DNA of 34,489 nucleotides, taken from Bacteroidia bacterium (GTDB lineage Bacteria; Bacteroidota; Bacteroidia; AKYH767-A; OLB10). The first letter of the stretch is position 1, and every line of letters starts with the position of its first letter. The stretch covers positions 1-34,489 of the forward strand of contig JANWID010000006.1 in assembly GCA_025450095.1 (NCBI GenBank), written 5' to 3'. Shown piece by piece: positions 15,249 through 23,349 of the stretch. The translations under genes and the position numbers were made by a program. The notes beneath the pieces were generated by a model, which saw nothing but the letters and a program-made list of their open reading frames with translations, did not search any database and had not been told where the DNA came from.

Positions 15249-16166
15249 TTATCCGGGGTTCAGCATCCTTTCAATTTTGACAGCAATGCTATCGGAATAA
15301 TACAAAGGGCCGCAAATATGGCATTTGTCGATCTTGTAAAATGTTTTAGGCTGATTGGCATACTGGAAAAGTTTTTCGCCGTGCTCAAAAGGCACGACCG
15401 CATCTTCTGTACTATGAATGATTAATACCGGCTTGTTGAATTCAGCCAGCGATTTGTACCCACAATACTTTTCGGCCACGAATATTCTTCCAAAAATTCC
15501 TGCCATCTCAGCGGCAATATCTCTGTGTGATGAAAAAGCACCCTCCACAACCAGCCCATCTATCATTGCTTCGTTTTGTGCGGCTACCACTGTGGCTAGG
15601 TGCCCGCCCAACGATTGCCCATAAATGATCAGCTTCTTTGTGCCCAGGTCCGACCTGGCATGTATGTATTTTAATGCAGCAGTGGCATCCAGCAGCACAT
15701 TATCACGTGTTGCTTTCCCGTCCGAAAAACCGAATCCGCTATAGTCAATAATAAATACGGCATATCCTTTTCGTATGAAGGGTAATGCGCCGGCATAATG
15801 CGAAGTGATATTCCCGGCATTACCGTGCAGGAACAATGCAGTTATTCCATTGTAATTATCATTTGGTGTAATAATCCAACCATTCAATTTGTTGCCATCA
15901 GTATTGTCGAAAAGTACACTTTCAATTTTATAATCCATCATCACCGTATTGCCTGCGGCATTCGTAAAAGTCGGCTGAAAATTTTCACCAATGCTTACAG
16001 TTAAGGTATCGCCTGTTTGACGATCAATAAGCCTGGCTTTTTTAACATCGTGCGAAATAGTGTCCGGCGCCAGGTACATGTTATTGAAACTGCATGACGA
16101 CAATATGAAAAATAGTGCGCCAACCGAAAAGTTCCTGCACCAATTATGTGTATCCAGGTTGATCAT
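15249..16166 (-). CDS. lipid-anchored alpha/beta hydrolase, BEM46/ABHD-like
   Basis: This 305-residue protein has a lipoprotein signal with the lipobox LSSC (Cys25). The alpha/beta hydrolase domain begins near residue 85. HGNAGN (114-119) is the oxyanion-hole loop typical of the BEM46/ABHD13-like group, S185 in IIYGQSLGGHLA is the nucleophile, D in IHSTEDAVVPFEHGE is the acid and H in DKCHICGPLY is the base. The domain is probably periplasmic or surface-exposed. The natural substrate is unknown. A small secreted-protein gene ends 29 bases upstream on the same strand, so the two may be co-expressed. Confidence 0.85.
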   Translation of the reverse strand: MINLDTHNWCRNFSVGALFFILSSCSFNNMYLAPDTISHDVKKARLIDRQTGDTLTVSIGENFQPTFTNAAGNTVMMDYKIESVLFDNTDGNKLNGWIITPNDNYNGITALFLHGNAGNITSHYAGALPFIRKGYAVFIIDYSGFGFSDGKATRDNVLLDATAALKYIHARSDLGTKKLIIYGQSLGGHLATVVAAQNEAMIDGLVVEGAFSSHRDIAAEMAGIFGRIFVAEKYCGYKSLAEFNKPVLIIHSTEDAVVPFEHGEKLFQYANQPKTFYKIDKCHICGPLYYSDSIAVKIERMLNPG

Positions 16167-16195
16167 ATGCCTGTCATATTCATTCGCGAAAGCAT

Positions 16196-16774
16196 TTACA
16201 ATCTTTTCAATACCTTCTTGGGCATGATTTCTTCTACAATCGATAATGTTGCAGGTTCCTTTTTCAAAAAATACCAGACAGAATACACAGGATCATTAAT
16301 GGCATATACTTCATCAATGGTCATAATGCTATAAATGCCTGTGTTATGGTCGTAACTTACATTTTCTTTACCATAAGCACTTTTTAATTGTGACTCAATG
16401 GCCATCTGCTCTTCTGTATTTCCAGTATTGGTTTTCGCAAGATTTAAATGCATTACATACGAATACTTTATTAAAGTATACAAGCTGCTTTCGTGTTTAA
16501 GAATTTCGGCAACAAATAATATACTGTCGAAATCCATCGATACCGTCGACTTAAGCGATGCTTCCAGGTTATTCAATGCTTCCAAAACCAGGCTCCTTGG
16601 AACATACTCGAAAAATTTCGGATAATAACAGTCAACCGTCTGCTCGTTATCCATCTCCTTCAACGACTTAAAATATACTTCGAAACGTTGTTTCAAAGCT
16701 TCTTGTTCCGTTTGACAAAATGCATTTCCACAAAAGAGAAAGGTTAAAACAGCAAGGATCAGCTTTTTCTTCAT
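16196..16774 (-). CDS. small secreted protein of unknown function
   Basis: The ATG at 16774 gives a 192-residue protein with a clear signal peptide (MKKKLILAVLTFLFCGNAFC, then Q). The frame is open further upstream to 16831, but that would put 19 unrelated residues before the signal sequence. The mature part has charged helices (EALKQRFEVYFKSLKEMDNE), then VDCYYPKFFEYVPRSLVLEA, and beta strands near the end (VYSVWYFLKKEPATLSIVEE). The helix-then-strands plan with a YYPKFF segment resembles NTF2-like folds, but I cannot assign a family with confidence. Confidence 0.65.
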   Translation of the reverse strand: MKKKLILAVLTFLFCGNAFCQTEQEALKQRFEVYFKSLKEMDNEQTVDCYYPKFFEYVPRSLVLEALNNLEASLKSTVSMDFDSILFVAEILKHESSLYTLIKYSYVMHLNLAKTNTGNTEEQMAIESQLKSAYGKENVSYDHNTGIYSIMTIDEVYAINDPVYSVWYFLKKEPATLSIVEEIMPKKVLKRL

Positions 16775-16936
16775 ATTAAATCGCTTTTTGAACAGGAAAG
16801 TAAGTTCCGGAACTGGTGTAGCCTGGACCATACCTTTCCGTTTTTACCAGCCCTGACAAACTTAGCAAAAAGCTTTGAACTTGCAACGGGTGCAAGGACT
16901 CAATTCAATGAATCTGCGATTCAATATTCAAATCCT

Positions 16937-18181
16937 TCATTTAAATCCGAACATTACAGGAAACAGGAATGCCACAATGAACGTCCAAACCATGTACACT
17001 GGCAAAAACGATGCAATGCTGTTCTCGACGTACTCTGTTGCATTATCTTTTTTTACGGTTTTGAATAGATTATAGGAAACCATAAGCAGGTTTATCAGCA
17101 TCAGCGTATTGCTTCCCAATACAGCCAGCCGGTTTGGAGTGATTCCCCACTCGGATATCCTGTATATAATGGCCGAAAGCGCAATTCCATTAACTATGAT
17201 CGTGACCAGTGAAAGTGCGAACAACATCAACAAGGGAATTTTGTTTGTTGAGCTCTTCGAGGTTTCGGTTATTGAGAATAACGTAATCGCCATCACCCCT
17301 ATGAGGAGCAGGTTGAATATCATTAGAAATTCCCGATCGCTGTAGGGATCTTTGCCTGTGTAGATCACAGCACCCAGGTAAATTACCAGGGTCACCAGTA
17401 CTAACGGGGTAAAGACTTTTGCAATTACAGGAGAAACTTTGTTTACAAGATGCGGATTTGTGAGCACCAGGTACGTGCCTACAATCGGAGCTGCAGAAAG
17501 GCCCCAAACAACGATGTATTCGGTGTAGAACTTTTCAATATTTAAATCGATGAGTTGAAATAGCCCTAAGGTAATTCCAGTAAGTAAGCCTCCTGCAATG
17601 CACATTACGGCAGTCATTACCACCAGGTCGCCATTGTATCTCAGAAAATCGAGTCGCCGCTGATTGTTTTTTAAATAGTCACCTGTGAAAGTTATTCCCA
17701 AAATTGCCCATAAAAATAACGGGAGGTGGATGCATGCTAATATCAAGGTGTCGCTTTCAACATTGTTGGGAAGCATGTTGATATAGAATGCAGAAGCCAG
17801 GATGGCAATGGCTGTGATCGCGATCCTGTTAAAACTGAGCTTTTGTTTCCAGGCAAAGTAAACCGTCAGCAACGGGAACACGATAAACCCAATGTTCCGG
17901 GGATAAAAATAGTCTTGGTTGATCCCCGCGAACTCAGGGATCTTGGCTATCAGTCCCGCAATAAATGCAGCGATCAGTACAAATATCAAATCATTGCGCG
18001 AACCCCACGAAATTTCTTCCTGCTCAAAAGATAGACGCTCATTCCATATTTGAGCTGTCAAATTCTCTTTTATTTCCGGATATATGGAATAAAACGCATT
18101 CCTGAAATTTTTCCTGCTTTCCCGGAACATCTTCTCCAGTTGCCCGGGATTTCCGAGATTGTTTTTGATTTCCTCTTTCAT
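16937..18181 (-). CDS. DUF4153-family integral membrane protein
   Basis: This 414-residue protein has a charged N-terminal helix region (1-65) and then about ten membrane helices. The signature segment IIYRISEWGITPNRLAVLGS near residue 350 is typical of DUF4153, as is the repeated pairing of hydrophobic helices. The family is found in many bacteria without a confirmed activity. Its upstream region carries a predicted promoter overlapped by a CTTTG-N5-CAAAG operator, so it is probably controlled by the adjacent winged-helix regulator. Regulator and target are transcribed in the same direction, 112 bases apart. Confidence 0.75.
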   Translation of the reverse strand: MKEEIKNNLGNPGQLEKMFRESRKNFRNAFYSIYPEIKENLTAQIWNERLSFEQEEISWGSRNDLIFVLIAAFIAGLIAKIPEFAGINQDYFYPRNIGFIVFPLLTVYFAWKQKLSFNRIAITAIAILASAFYINMLPNNVESDTLILACIHLPLFLWAILGITFTGDYLKNNQRRLDFLRYNGDLVVMTAVMCIAGGLLTGITLGLFQLIDLNIEKFYTEYIVVWGLSAAPIVGTYLVLTNPHLVNKVSPVIAKVFTPLVLVTLVIYLGAVIYTGKDPYSDREFLMIFNLLLIGVMAITLFSITETSKSSTNKIPLLMLFALSLVTIIVNGIALSAIIYRISEWGITPNRLAVLGSNTLMLINLLMVSYNLFKTVKKDNATEYVENSIASFLPVYMVWTFIVAFLFPVMFGFK

Positions 18182-18247
18182 GTGTTAATTTTTTTTATTT
18201 AATTAATTTCGTTTTAGTTCAGTACATAATTGATTTTTTTTGTATTT

Positions 18248-18282
18248 CAAAAGTACTTTGTATTTCAAAGTGTATAGGCAAA
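18248..18282 (-). promoter_or_regulatory. promoter with overlapping operator for the DUF4153 gene
   Basis: On the minus strand TTTG (18282-18279) and TACTTTTG (18255-18248) resemble -33 and -7 elements, 23 bases apart, slightly longer than ideal. The palindrome CTTTGTATTTCAAAG (18256-18270) lies between them, directly next to the -7. TGTATTTCAAA also occurs twice, at 18241 and 18260. The 12-base string AAAAGTACTTTG recurs in front of the membrane-protein gene that starts at 19195. Confidence 0.55.
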
Positions 18283-18293
18283 AAAAAATGTTT

Positions 18294-18593
18294 TCATTTT
18301 TGCGCGTTGATTAATTTTTCAAGCACTTTCAGGTGGCTCTCGAATGCTTTTTTACCTGCTTTGGTCATTGAATAACGGGTATTGGGTTTTCTGTTGACGA
18401 ATGTTTTTTTTACTCCAATAAAATCTTCCTTTTCGAGTGCTTTCAGGTGTGTAGCGAGGTTTCCGTCGGTGACATCCAGGTATTCTTTCAGTGAATTGAA
18501 ATCCAACATATCATTAACCGCCAGGGCCGACATAATGCCCAGCCTGATCCTGCTTTCGAAGGCTTTATGCAAGCCATTAATTAATCCGTTCAC
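18294..18593 (-). CDS. winged-helix transcriptional regulator (HTH_34-like)
   Basis: This 99-residue protein is a single winged helix-turn-helix domain. Helices 1-2 are KAFESRIRLGIMSALAVND and FNSLKEYLDVT. The recognition helix is probably TDGNLATHLKALEKEDF (42-58), and the beta wing is IGVKKTFVNRKPNTRYSMT. This is the short MarR/ArsR-related type that represses small membrane-protein operons in Bacteroidota. It overlaps the end of the membrane-protein gene by 4 bases (ATGA), so the two are translationally coupled. Matching palindromes at 18256 and 19206 are likely binding sites, giving autorepression. No effector-binding domain is present. Confidence 0.85.
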   Translation of the reverse strand: MNGLINGLHKAFESRIRLGIMSALAVNDMLDFNSLKEYLDVTDGNLATHLKALEKEDFIGVKKTFVNRKPNTRYSMTKAGKKAFESHLKVLEKLINAQK

Positions 18594-19195
18594 TTGTCGT
18601 AACTGGAATGCATGTAAAAACCATATATGATGTGGGCCACTCCGAAACCTGCAGCCCAGAATAACAAACCGTATTCAACAAAGCAGAGGCTGATAAGTCC
18701 CAGGATTATTTCAACAAGTCCCAATACCTTAACTGCTTCAATGGTAAATCTGCCGGCGTTGAACAATGCAAGACCATAAAATAACAAGGTTAACGATGGT
18801 GCAAATTCGATCATGCCTCGTGAGATCAAAACCAAAACCAACAGTCCACCCGAAACAAGCGGCACGGCCATATTGCTCAGTAACTGCCTGGTGGTATGAT
18901 TCCAAAGCTGTACACCTTGTTTGTGCGCATTTCTCCGTGAGAAGTAAATAGCAGTGATAAACGAAACAATCAAAATGGCTAATGCCAGGTACATAATTTT
19001 TTCCTGGTTGTATGAAGAGTTAGCAGGCTCACCGGGAGTGAAGTGCAACATCTTAAACGCGATGAAGGCTCCTGTTAAAGCATAAATGCCTGCCATGATA
19101 CCCGCCCAGCCGGAGAGCGAGAGAAATTTGGAAGATCGCTCCATCATGGAACGTATCTCGGCGATATCCCGGATGTAGTCCTCTTCTTTCTTCAT
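18590..19195 (-). CDS. integral membrane protein co-transcribed with a winged-helix regulator
   Basis: The ATG at 19195 gives 201 residues starting MKKEEDYIRDIAEIRSMMER, an amphipathic helix, followed by about six membrane helices. The first is FLSLSGWAGIMAGIYALTGA. The longer frame to 19246 is rejected because the -7 element of the predicted promoter lies inside that extension. No family with a known function is recognised. The gene overlaps the downstream regulator gene by 4 bases, and its promoter is covered by the same palindrome found before the DUF4153 gene, so all three genes appear to form one regulatory unit. Confidence 0.75.
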   Translation of the reverse strand: MKKEEDYIRDIAEIRSMMERSSKFLSLSGWAGIMAGIYALTGAFIAFKMLHFTPGEPANSSYNQEKIMYLALAILIVSFITAIYFSRRNAHKQGVQLWNHTTRQLLSNMAVPLVSGGLLVLVLISRGMIEFAPSLTLLFYGLALFNAGRFTIEAVKVLGLVEIILGLISLCFVEYGLLFWAAGFGVAHIIYGFYMHSSYDK

Positions 19196-19198
19196 TTT

Positions 19199-19247
19199 AA
19201 AAGTACTTTGAAATACAAAGTTAATGCACCAGGATGGACTTTGCAAA
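19199..19247 (-). promoter_or_regulatory. promoter with overlapping CTTTG-N5-CAAAG operator
   Basis: On the minus strand TTTG (19247-19244) and TAACTTTG (19224-19217) are separated by exactly 19 bases, a full match to the Bacteroidota promoter. The palindrome CTTTGAAATACAAAG (19206-19220) overlaps the -7 and the expected transcription start, an ideal position for a repressor. The ATG follows at 19195, leaving a very short leader. Confidence 0.65.
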
Positions 19248-19320
19248 TATGTTTTGCATTATTTCTATTATGGATTGAAATGTGAATATATTATACTGAA
19301 TATCAAATAGTTATTTTCTG

Positions 19321-19400
19321 GAATGCATTGGAGTAACTGCACGTCCTGCCGCGGTGAAGATGGGGTGTTCCTATTGAGATTCTGCTGCGGCAGGCTGAAT
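19321..19400. repeat. structured repeat module, copy 1
   Basis: The conserved order is CATTGG (19326-19331), ACTGCAC (19336-19342), two bases, an 8-base arm CCTGCCGC (19345-19352), 34 bases, then the matching arm GCGGCAGG (19387-19394). A second copy at 31282-31356 has the same order, the same 34-base distance and a different but still paired stem. About 20 of the 34 inner bases agree between copies. The element lies in a 458-base gap (19196-19653) with no gene. Confidence 0.7.
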
Positions 19401-19404
19401 AATC

Positions 19405-19451
19405 TTAATTAAACATCGGTGCTGACAATGTCAGCACCGATGTTTAATTAA
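19405..19451. repeat. 47-bp near-perfect palindrome
   Basis: Two perfect 23-base arms (19405-19427 and 19429-19451) flank a single central A. The arms start TTAATTAAACATCGG and end GTGCTGACA. It begins 10 bases after structured module copy 1. It could fold as a long RNA hairpin or extrude as a cruciform. It lies about 200 bases beyond the stop of the serine hydrolase gene, and there is no T-tract typical of an intrinsic terminator. Confidence 0.9.
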
Positions 19452-19461
19452 AATTATGAGA

Positions 19462-19500
19462 TATTCAGCAGGATCGGGCTTTGCCCGATCATGCTGAATA
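19462..19500. repeat. imperfect hairpin with GATCGGGC stem
   Basis: A 9-base outer arm (19462-19470 with 19492-19500) and an 8-base inner stem (GATCGGGC-TTT-GCCCGATC, 19472-19490) are separated by one G/A mismatch. This is the third consecutive hairpin in the gap. The bases from 19501 to 19653 show nothing I can identify. Confidence 0.8.
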
Positions 19501-19653
19501 AAAACACGAATTACAAAGGCGGAGGCATTGGCTCATAAAAACAAGTAGGGTCAAAAGAAATACGGAGGACACAGAGAATCACAGTTGACCACGAAGAGAT
19601 TTATTTAAATTTGAAATATGCTCTCTGTTTTAAATTTTCCCTTTCCAAAAAAA

Positions 19654-21114
19654 TTAGTCTTCCAGTTTTATTATCATATCCTCTACAAAGCGGTTATCCG
19701 GCTTAAGCGCTAAACTTTTTTTGAAATAAATCAATGCCTGTTCTTTTTGTTTAGTTTCCATATATCCTTCACCCAATCCCTGCAATGCTTTTGCCGAATT
19801 CGGATTGGCAAAATCATTCATTTCAAAAATCAGCATGGCTACCTCCGGTTTGCTATCATCCAAATTAGCAAAGCCTTCGTTTCTCATTTTATATTCCAGG
19901 AGGCTTAGATGCTGTGCTCTGTTCAGATAAACTTCCTTTGCTTTTTCCAGTCCCGAATCCTTAATCACCTGAATTATTTGTGCAGTAAATTCCCTGTTAG
20001 CTGCATTGTCTTCCATTGGAATTTCGGGACTGTATGAGGGGTAGAAGATAATTCGCGAAATTTCATTGTTCAGGTCGTTATAGTTTGGATGAAATTTATT
20101 CGTCATCATGATCATGGTGATGCCTTCATCGATATACCTCACGAAATCGGCATAAAAGATGCGGTTCGATCCGTTATGCCAAACACGTGTAGTGCCCCTT
20201 GTTGTTTTTGATACATCCCAACCATAAGCATAAATTGACTCAGCATTTTCGTTTGCCCTTATTTTCGGATGATAATATTTTTGCTTTGCTTCTTTCGACA
20301 AAATCTTGTCCGACATCAGGGCTTGATGCCATTTATATAAATCTTCGGTAGTGGAGAGGATTCCGCCATTGCCTTTAAGATGCCAAAAGGGCGCTGGTCC
20401 ATCCCATTCTTTATCTGTGGGCCTTCCCCAAAGACTATCCTCACGGGTATAACCAATAGCAATAAGATTATTGTCAAACTTAGGCCGGGAATAACCTGTC
20501 ATTTCCATCCCAGCAGGTTTCCACAGGTTTTCGTACAGATATGTTTCATAGGACTTGCCACTAACTTGTTCAACGATCATTGCCAATAAGCTATAACCAA
20601 CATTTGAATAACCGAAGGAGGTCCCGGTTTCAAATCGTAAGGGAGCAGCAAATGTTTTTTCCAGAAATTCTTCCCGGCTTATTTTTTCATAATCTCCACC
20701 AACTCCTCCGGGCAATCCCGCTTGATGTCGAAGCAAATCATGAATGGTGGTGCGTTCCTTATCTACGGGAACATTTTTAAAGTATTTAGAGATAAGGTCA
20801 TCCGTGGAAAGCTTCCCTTGCATTTCCAACTTTAAAATAGCAGCGGCTGTAAATTGTTTGGTGATGGATCCGATGTCAAAGATTGTAGCCGGCGAGTTTT
20901 TGATCATCTGTTCGCGGTTACTGAACCCATAGCCTGTTGAAATCACTTTTTCACCATCCAGCTCCACAAGTAAAGAACCCGTGAGGCCTATTTTATCTAA
21001 TTCAAATAGATAATTTTCAATGCGCTTTATAGTTTCAGGTTTATTATTGCTTTGTCCGTAAGTCGGAGACAGCAAGGCAACAAGTGCCAGCAGGAATGAA
21101 AATAATTTCTTCAT
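19654..21114 (-). CDS. serine beta-lactamase-like hydrolase (class C/AmpH fold) with C-terminal TPR
   Basis: The ATG at 21114 gives a 486-residue exported protein with the signal peptide MKKLFSFLLALVALLSPTYG. The catalytic domain (about 25-350) has all three motifs of the serine beta-lactamase/penicillin-binding protein group: S83-I-T-K86 in FDIGSITKQF, Y169-S-N171 in SFGYSNVGYS, and the KTG-equivalent HNG in RVWHNGSNR. The last ~130 residues include a tetratricopeptide repeat, LGEGYMETKQKEQALIYFKK. Most relatives are peptidases or esterases rather than antibiotic-destroying enzymes. The frame is open to 21189, but a predicted promoter lies inside that extension, so it is not used. Confidence 0.9.
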   Translation of the reverse strand: MKKLFSFLLALVALLSPTYGQSNNKPETIKRIENYLFELDKIGLTGSLLVELDGEKVISTGYGFSNREQMIKNSPATIFDIGSITKQFTAAAILKLEMQGKLSTDDLISKYFKNVPVDKERTTIHDLLRHQAGLPGGVGGDYEKISREEFLEKTFAAPLRFETGTSFGYSNVGYSLLAMIVEQVSGKSYETYLYENLWKPAGMEMTGYSRPKFDNNLIAIGYTREDSLWGRPTDKEWDGPAPFWHLKGNGGILSTTEDLYKWHQALMSDKILSKEAKQKYYHPKIRANENAESIYAYGWDVSKTTRGTTRVWHNGSNRIFYADFVRYIDEGITMIMMTNKFHPNYNDLNNEISRIIFYPSYSPEIPMEDNAANREFTAQIIQVIKDSGLEKAKEVYLNRAQHLSLLEYKMRNEGFANLDDSKPEVAMLIFEMNDFANPNSAKALQGLGEGYMETKQKEQALIYFKKSLALKPDNRFVEDMIIKLED

Positions 21115-21176
21115 TTTAATGAGTTTTTTGCATGATAGTTTCCGAAAAGTACCAGGCTTGAATATCTCTTCTCTCC

Positions 21177-21207
21177 CAAAGCTAACCATCCTATTTCAAA
21201 CCACCAA
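21177..21207 (-). promoter_or_regulatory. predicted promoter of the serine hydrolase gene
   Basis: On the minus strand TTG (21207-21205) is followed after 20 bases by TAGCTTTG (21184-21177), matching the Bacteroidota pattern. Transcription would begin near 21170, about 55 bases before the ATG at 21114. This also argues against an ATG at 21189, which would lie upstream of the -7. Confidence 0.5.
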
Positions 21208-21301
21208 TTAATTAAAAATGCAAGGGAATCACCTTTGTTTCCAATGCGGGGAGCTTCACCTTCGAATTATATTTAAATAAATGGTCTGGATACAATTATG
21301 T

Positions 21302-22048
21302 TTATTTTCTGAATTTCATTTCTATTCCCTGTTGATTTTTTAAGATTCCTCTAAAAGCACTTTCTTGTTCCAAGGTAAGAAACTGGTTCTTGGGGATAAA
21401 GAGTCCAACTTTATTAGCTGCAAATAACATATACCAATTTGTTGATTCTTTTATTAATTTTATTTCAGACCAGTTCAAACTTGAGGTACCAGATTTATTG
21501 ATTACCTGAATCGAGTCATTCGCAAACACATAATTCCGTGTTTGAATTTGGTTCAAGGTTTTGATTGCCTGAATATAAGTCAGCACAGGAATAATAAGTA
21601 AACAAAAAATCCCAAACAAAAGATGGAGTACAGGAAAATACCCAAGGTTAAAAGAGTTCGAAGTCAAATAGTTCACAACTACATAACTCATTCCCAGTCC
21701 AATAGCCGTGACTATCAGTACCACACGGTTGCTATACCCTAAGAGGAAATTCAATTTTATCCATTCCAATCTTTCTAATTTAACTTCAAGTTCAACGCGC
21801 TGAACTTCGTTTACAGAATTTGTGACAATGATTGCGGGCTTTGACTTTTTATCGCCTATAAAAAGTTTTCTACCCATAATTAAGACAAAGAAAACTACAA
21901 TTGAAAAAAATAAAAGCCCCATAACAGAGGATTCTCTCCAGCCTTCCAGGTCAGGATTTGCAAACAATGAAATAGTAGCAAGTGCAAGCACCACCAGAAG
22001 TAAATATGCAACAACCATTAAAATTACCCCAAGATATTTTTTCATCAT
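21302..22048 (-). CDS. YcxB-like membrane protein
   Basis: This 248-residue protein has four membrane helices as two pairs (about 4-28 and 41-62, then 105-127 and 135-160). The C-terminal cytoplasmic domain fits the YcxB-like pattern: YVFANDSIQVINKSGTSSLN, W, then IKLIKESTNWYMLFAANKVG and LFIPKNQF. The family has a PH-like domain and no proven function. MMKK offers two adjacent start codons. It follows the transglutaminase gene by 34 bases on the same strand, suggesting co-expression. Confidence 0.75.
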   Translation of the reverse strand: MMKKYLGVILMVVAYLLLVVLALATISLFANPDLEGWRESSVMGLLFFSIVVFFVLIMGRKLFIGDKKSKPAIIVTNSVNEVQRVELEVKLERLEWIKLNFLLGYSNRVVLIVTAIGLGMSYVVVNYLTSNSFNLGYFPVLHLLFGIFCLLIIPVLTYIQAIKTLNQIQTRNYVFANDSIQVINKSGTSSLNWSEIKLIKESTNWYMLFAANKVGLFIPKNQFLTLEQESAFRGILKNQQGIEMKFRK

Positions 22049-22082
22049 TTTAAAACAACATGTAGGTTTCTATCAACATAAA

Positions 22083-23273
22083 CTATTTAGTTATCGGTAT
22101 TCCGAACCAGGTAACCTTTGTATCGTAGAACATCGATTTCCTGCCAGATTTACTTTTAGTGAAATAAACATTAAGCCAATCCTGTTGTTCTTTTACACGA
22201 ATTGCCGCATCCTCTATTGACTTTGAAAGCTGTGCTGATGATGAAGCAATATTTGCATCAGGATCTTTTATACTGTTCAGTTTTTCTCGTGCAGAATTCA
22301 GTTTGTCATTAGCAACATCCAGCATGTGTTGAATTACGGAATCAGGCTTCATGGGCGTAAATTGCTTATTCCGGTAAGCGACGAAATCGTTGAAATAATT
22401 TACACCCACATTATAATCACCAACAGCTGCATTGTATTGGTTAACGGTTGTAGTCTGTCGGATGTGTTCGATCTCCATCTTAATATGCTGTAGCCGATCA
22501 TAGATGAGCGAGTTTTTGACTCCATTTCGCTCAATGCGATCCGCTGAAGCTATTAATTGTTCAACATATTCCAGGTTTTCATACTCCTGGATAGAATCCT
22601 GGAAACTGAAAAACGGCTTTGACTTATTCTGTTGCGTTTTATCCTCATAAAACTCCTGGTTTGTAACAGGATAATTCAGGAACTGCCAGAGGTAATCGAA
22701 TGGCATATGCGACTTGATTAATAAAGCAGGATTCGCTTTGAAATAATTATTGTTGATTTTCTTAATGAACTTCCCACCATTTACATAACCCGATCCCCAA
22801 GTAAGATCGAACATAAACCACGAACTATCTATCATTGCGGCACACCATGCATGTGGAATGTAATCAGCAAAGCCATTTTGCTTTGTATAGCCTTCAATCA
22901 CTAAGGACTTAATTTGGACCTTTTTGCAGATATCATGAAACAAGGCAGCATAATTTTCGCAAATTCCCTTTCGTGTACGCAGGGGCTTGGCTATCTTTTC
23001 CTCTTTTGCTTCGTAAAAATTAATTGCAAACATGTTGGCAATATCATACTCTATGTTAGACGCGACCCAGATGAAAATTGCCCGTGCCTTATCCTGTTCG
23101 CTTTGAAAATTGGCTGAAATGTAATTTGCAATATCCGTTGTCGTTCTTGTTAATGAATCTGGTAACTCCAGCGCCTTAATGTCGGTGTATAAATATGGAT
23201 TTGACGACACTTTCTGAGACTGGGCTGATAACGCCAGCAAAAAAAATAAAAACAAAATTGTAGTAAGCTTCAT
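22083..23273 (-). CDS. secreted transglutaminase-like (papain-fold) protein
   Basis: This 396-residue protein has a signal peptide (MKLTTILFLFFLLALSAQSQ). The transglutaminase-like core (about 45-190) has the triad in order: Cys in RKGICENYAALFHDICKKVQ, His in YIPHAWCAAMID and Asp in WFMFDLTWGSGYVNG. The preceding ARAIFIWVASNIEYD is the usual lead-in helix. The C-terminal half (about 240-370) is a helical, coiled-coil-like region with a possible role in partner contact. Bacterial members are mostly cysteine peptidases or amidases on cell-wall or surface substrates. No calcium-dependent crosslinking activity can be claimed. Confidence 0.85.
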   Translation of the reverse strand: MKLTTILFLFFLLALSAQSQKVSSNPYLYTDIKALELPDSLTRTTTDIANYISANFQSEQDKARAIFIWVASNIEYDIANMFAINFYEAKEEKIAKPLRTRKGICENYAALFHDICKKVQIKSLVIEGYTKQNGFADYIPHAWCAAMIDSSWFMFDLTWGSGYVNGGKFIKKINNNYFKANPALLIKSHMPFDYLWQFLNYPVTNQEFYEDKTQQNKSKPFFSFQDSIQEYENLEYVEQLIASADRIERNGVKNSLIYDRLQHIKMEIEHIRQTTTVNQYNAAVGDYNVGVNYFNDFVAYRNKQFTPMKPDSVIQHMLDVANDKLNSAREKLNSIKDPDANIASSSAQLSKSIEDAAIRVKEQQDWLNVYFTKSKSGRKSMFYDTKVTWFGIPITK

Positions 23274-23349
23274 ATAAGATAGGCGTCAGGGTATTGAAAC
23301 CGATAAATAAAATTATTCTCAAAAATATGATTTAATGCTTAATGGATAT

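Noticed and set aside
21115..21189. Longer start for the serine hydrolase
   Set aside because: The added residues precede a perfect signal peptide, and the predicted -7 element lies inside this stretch.
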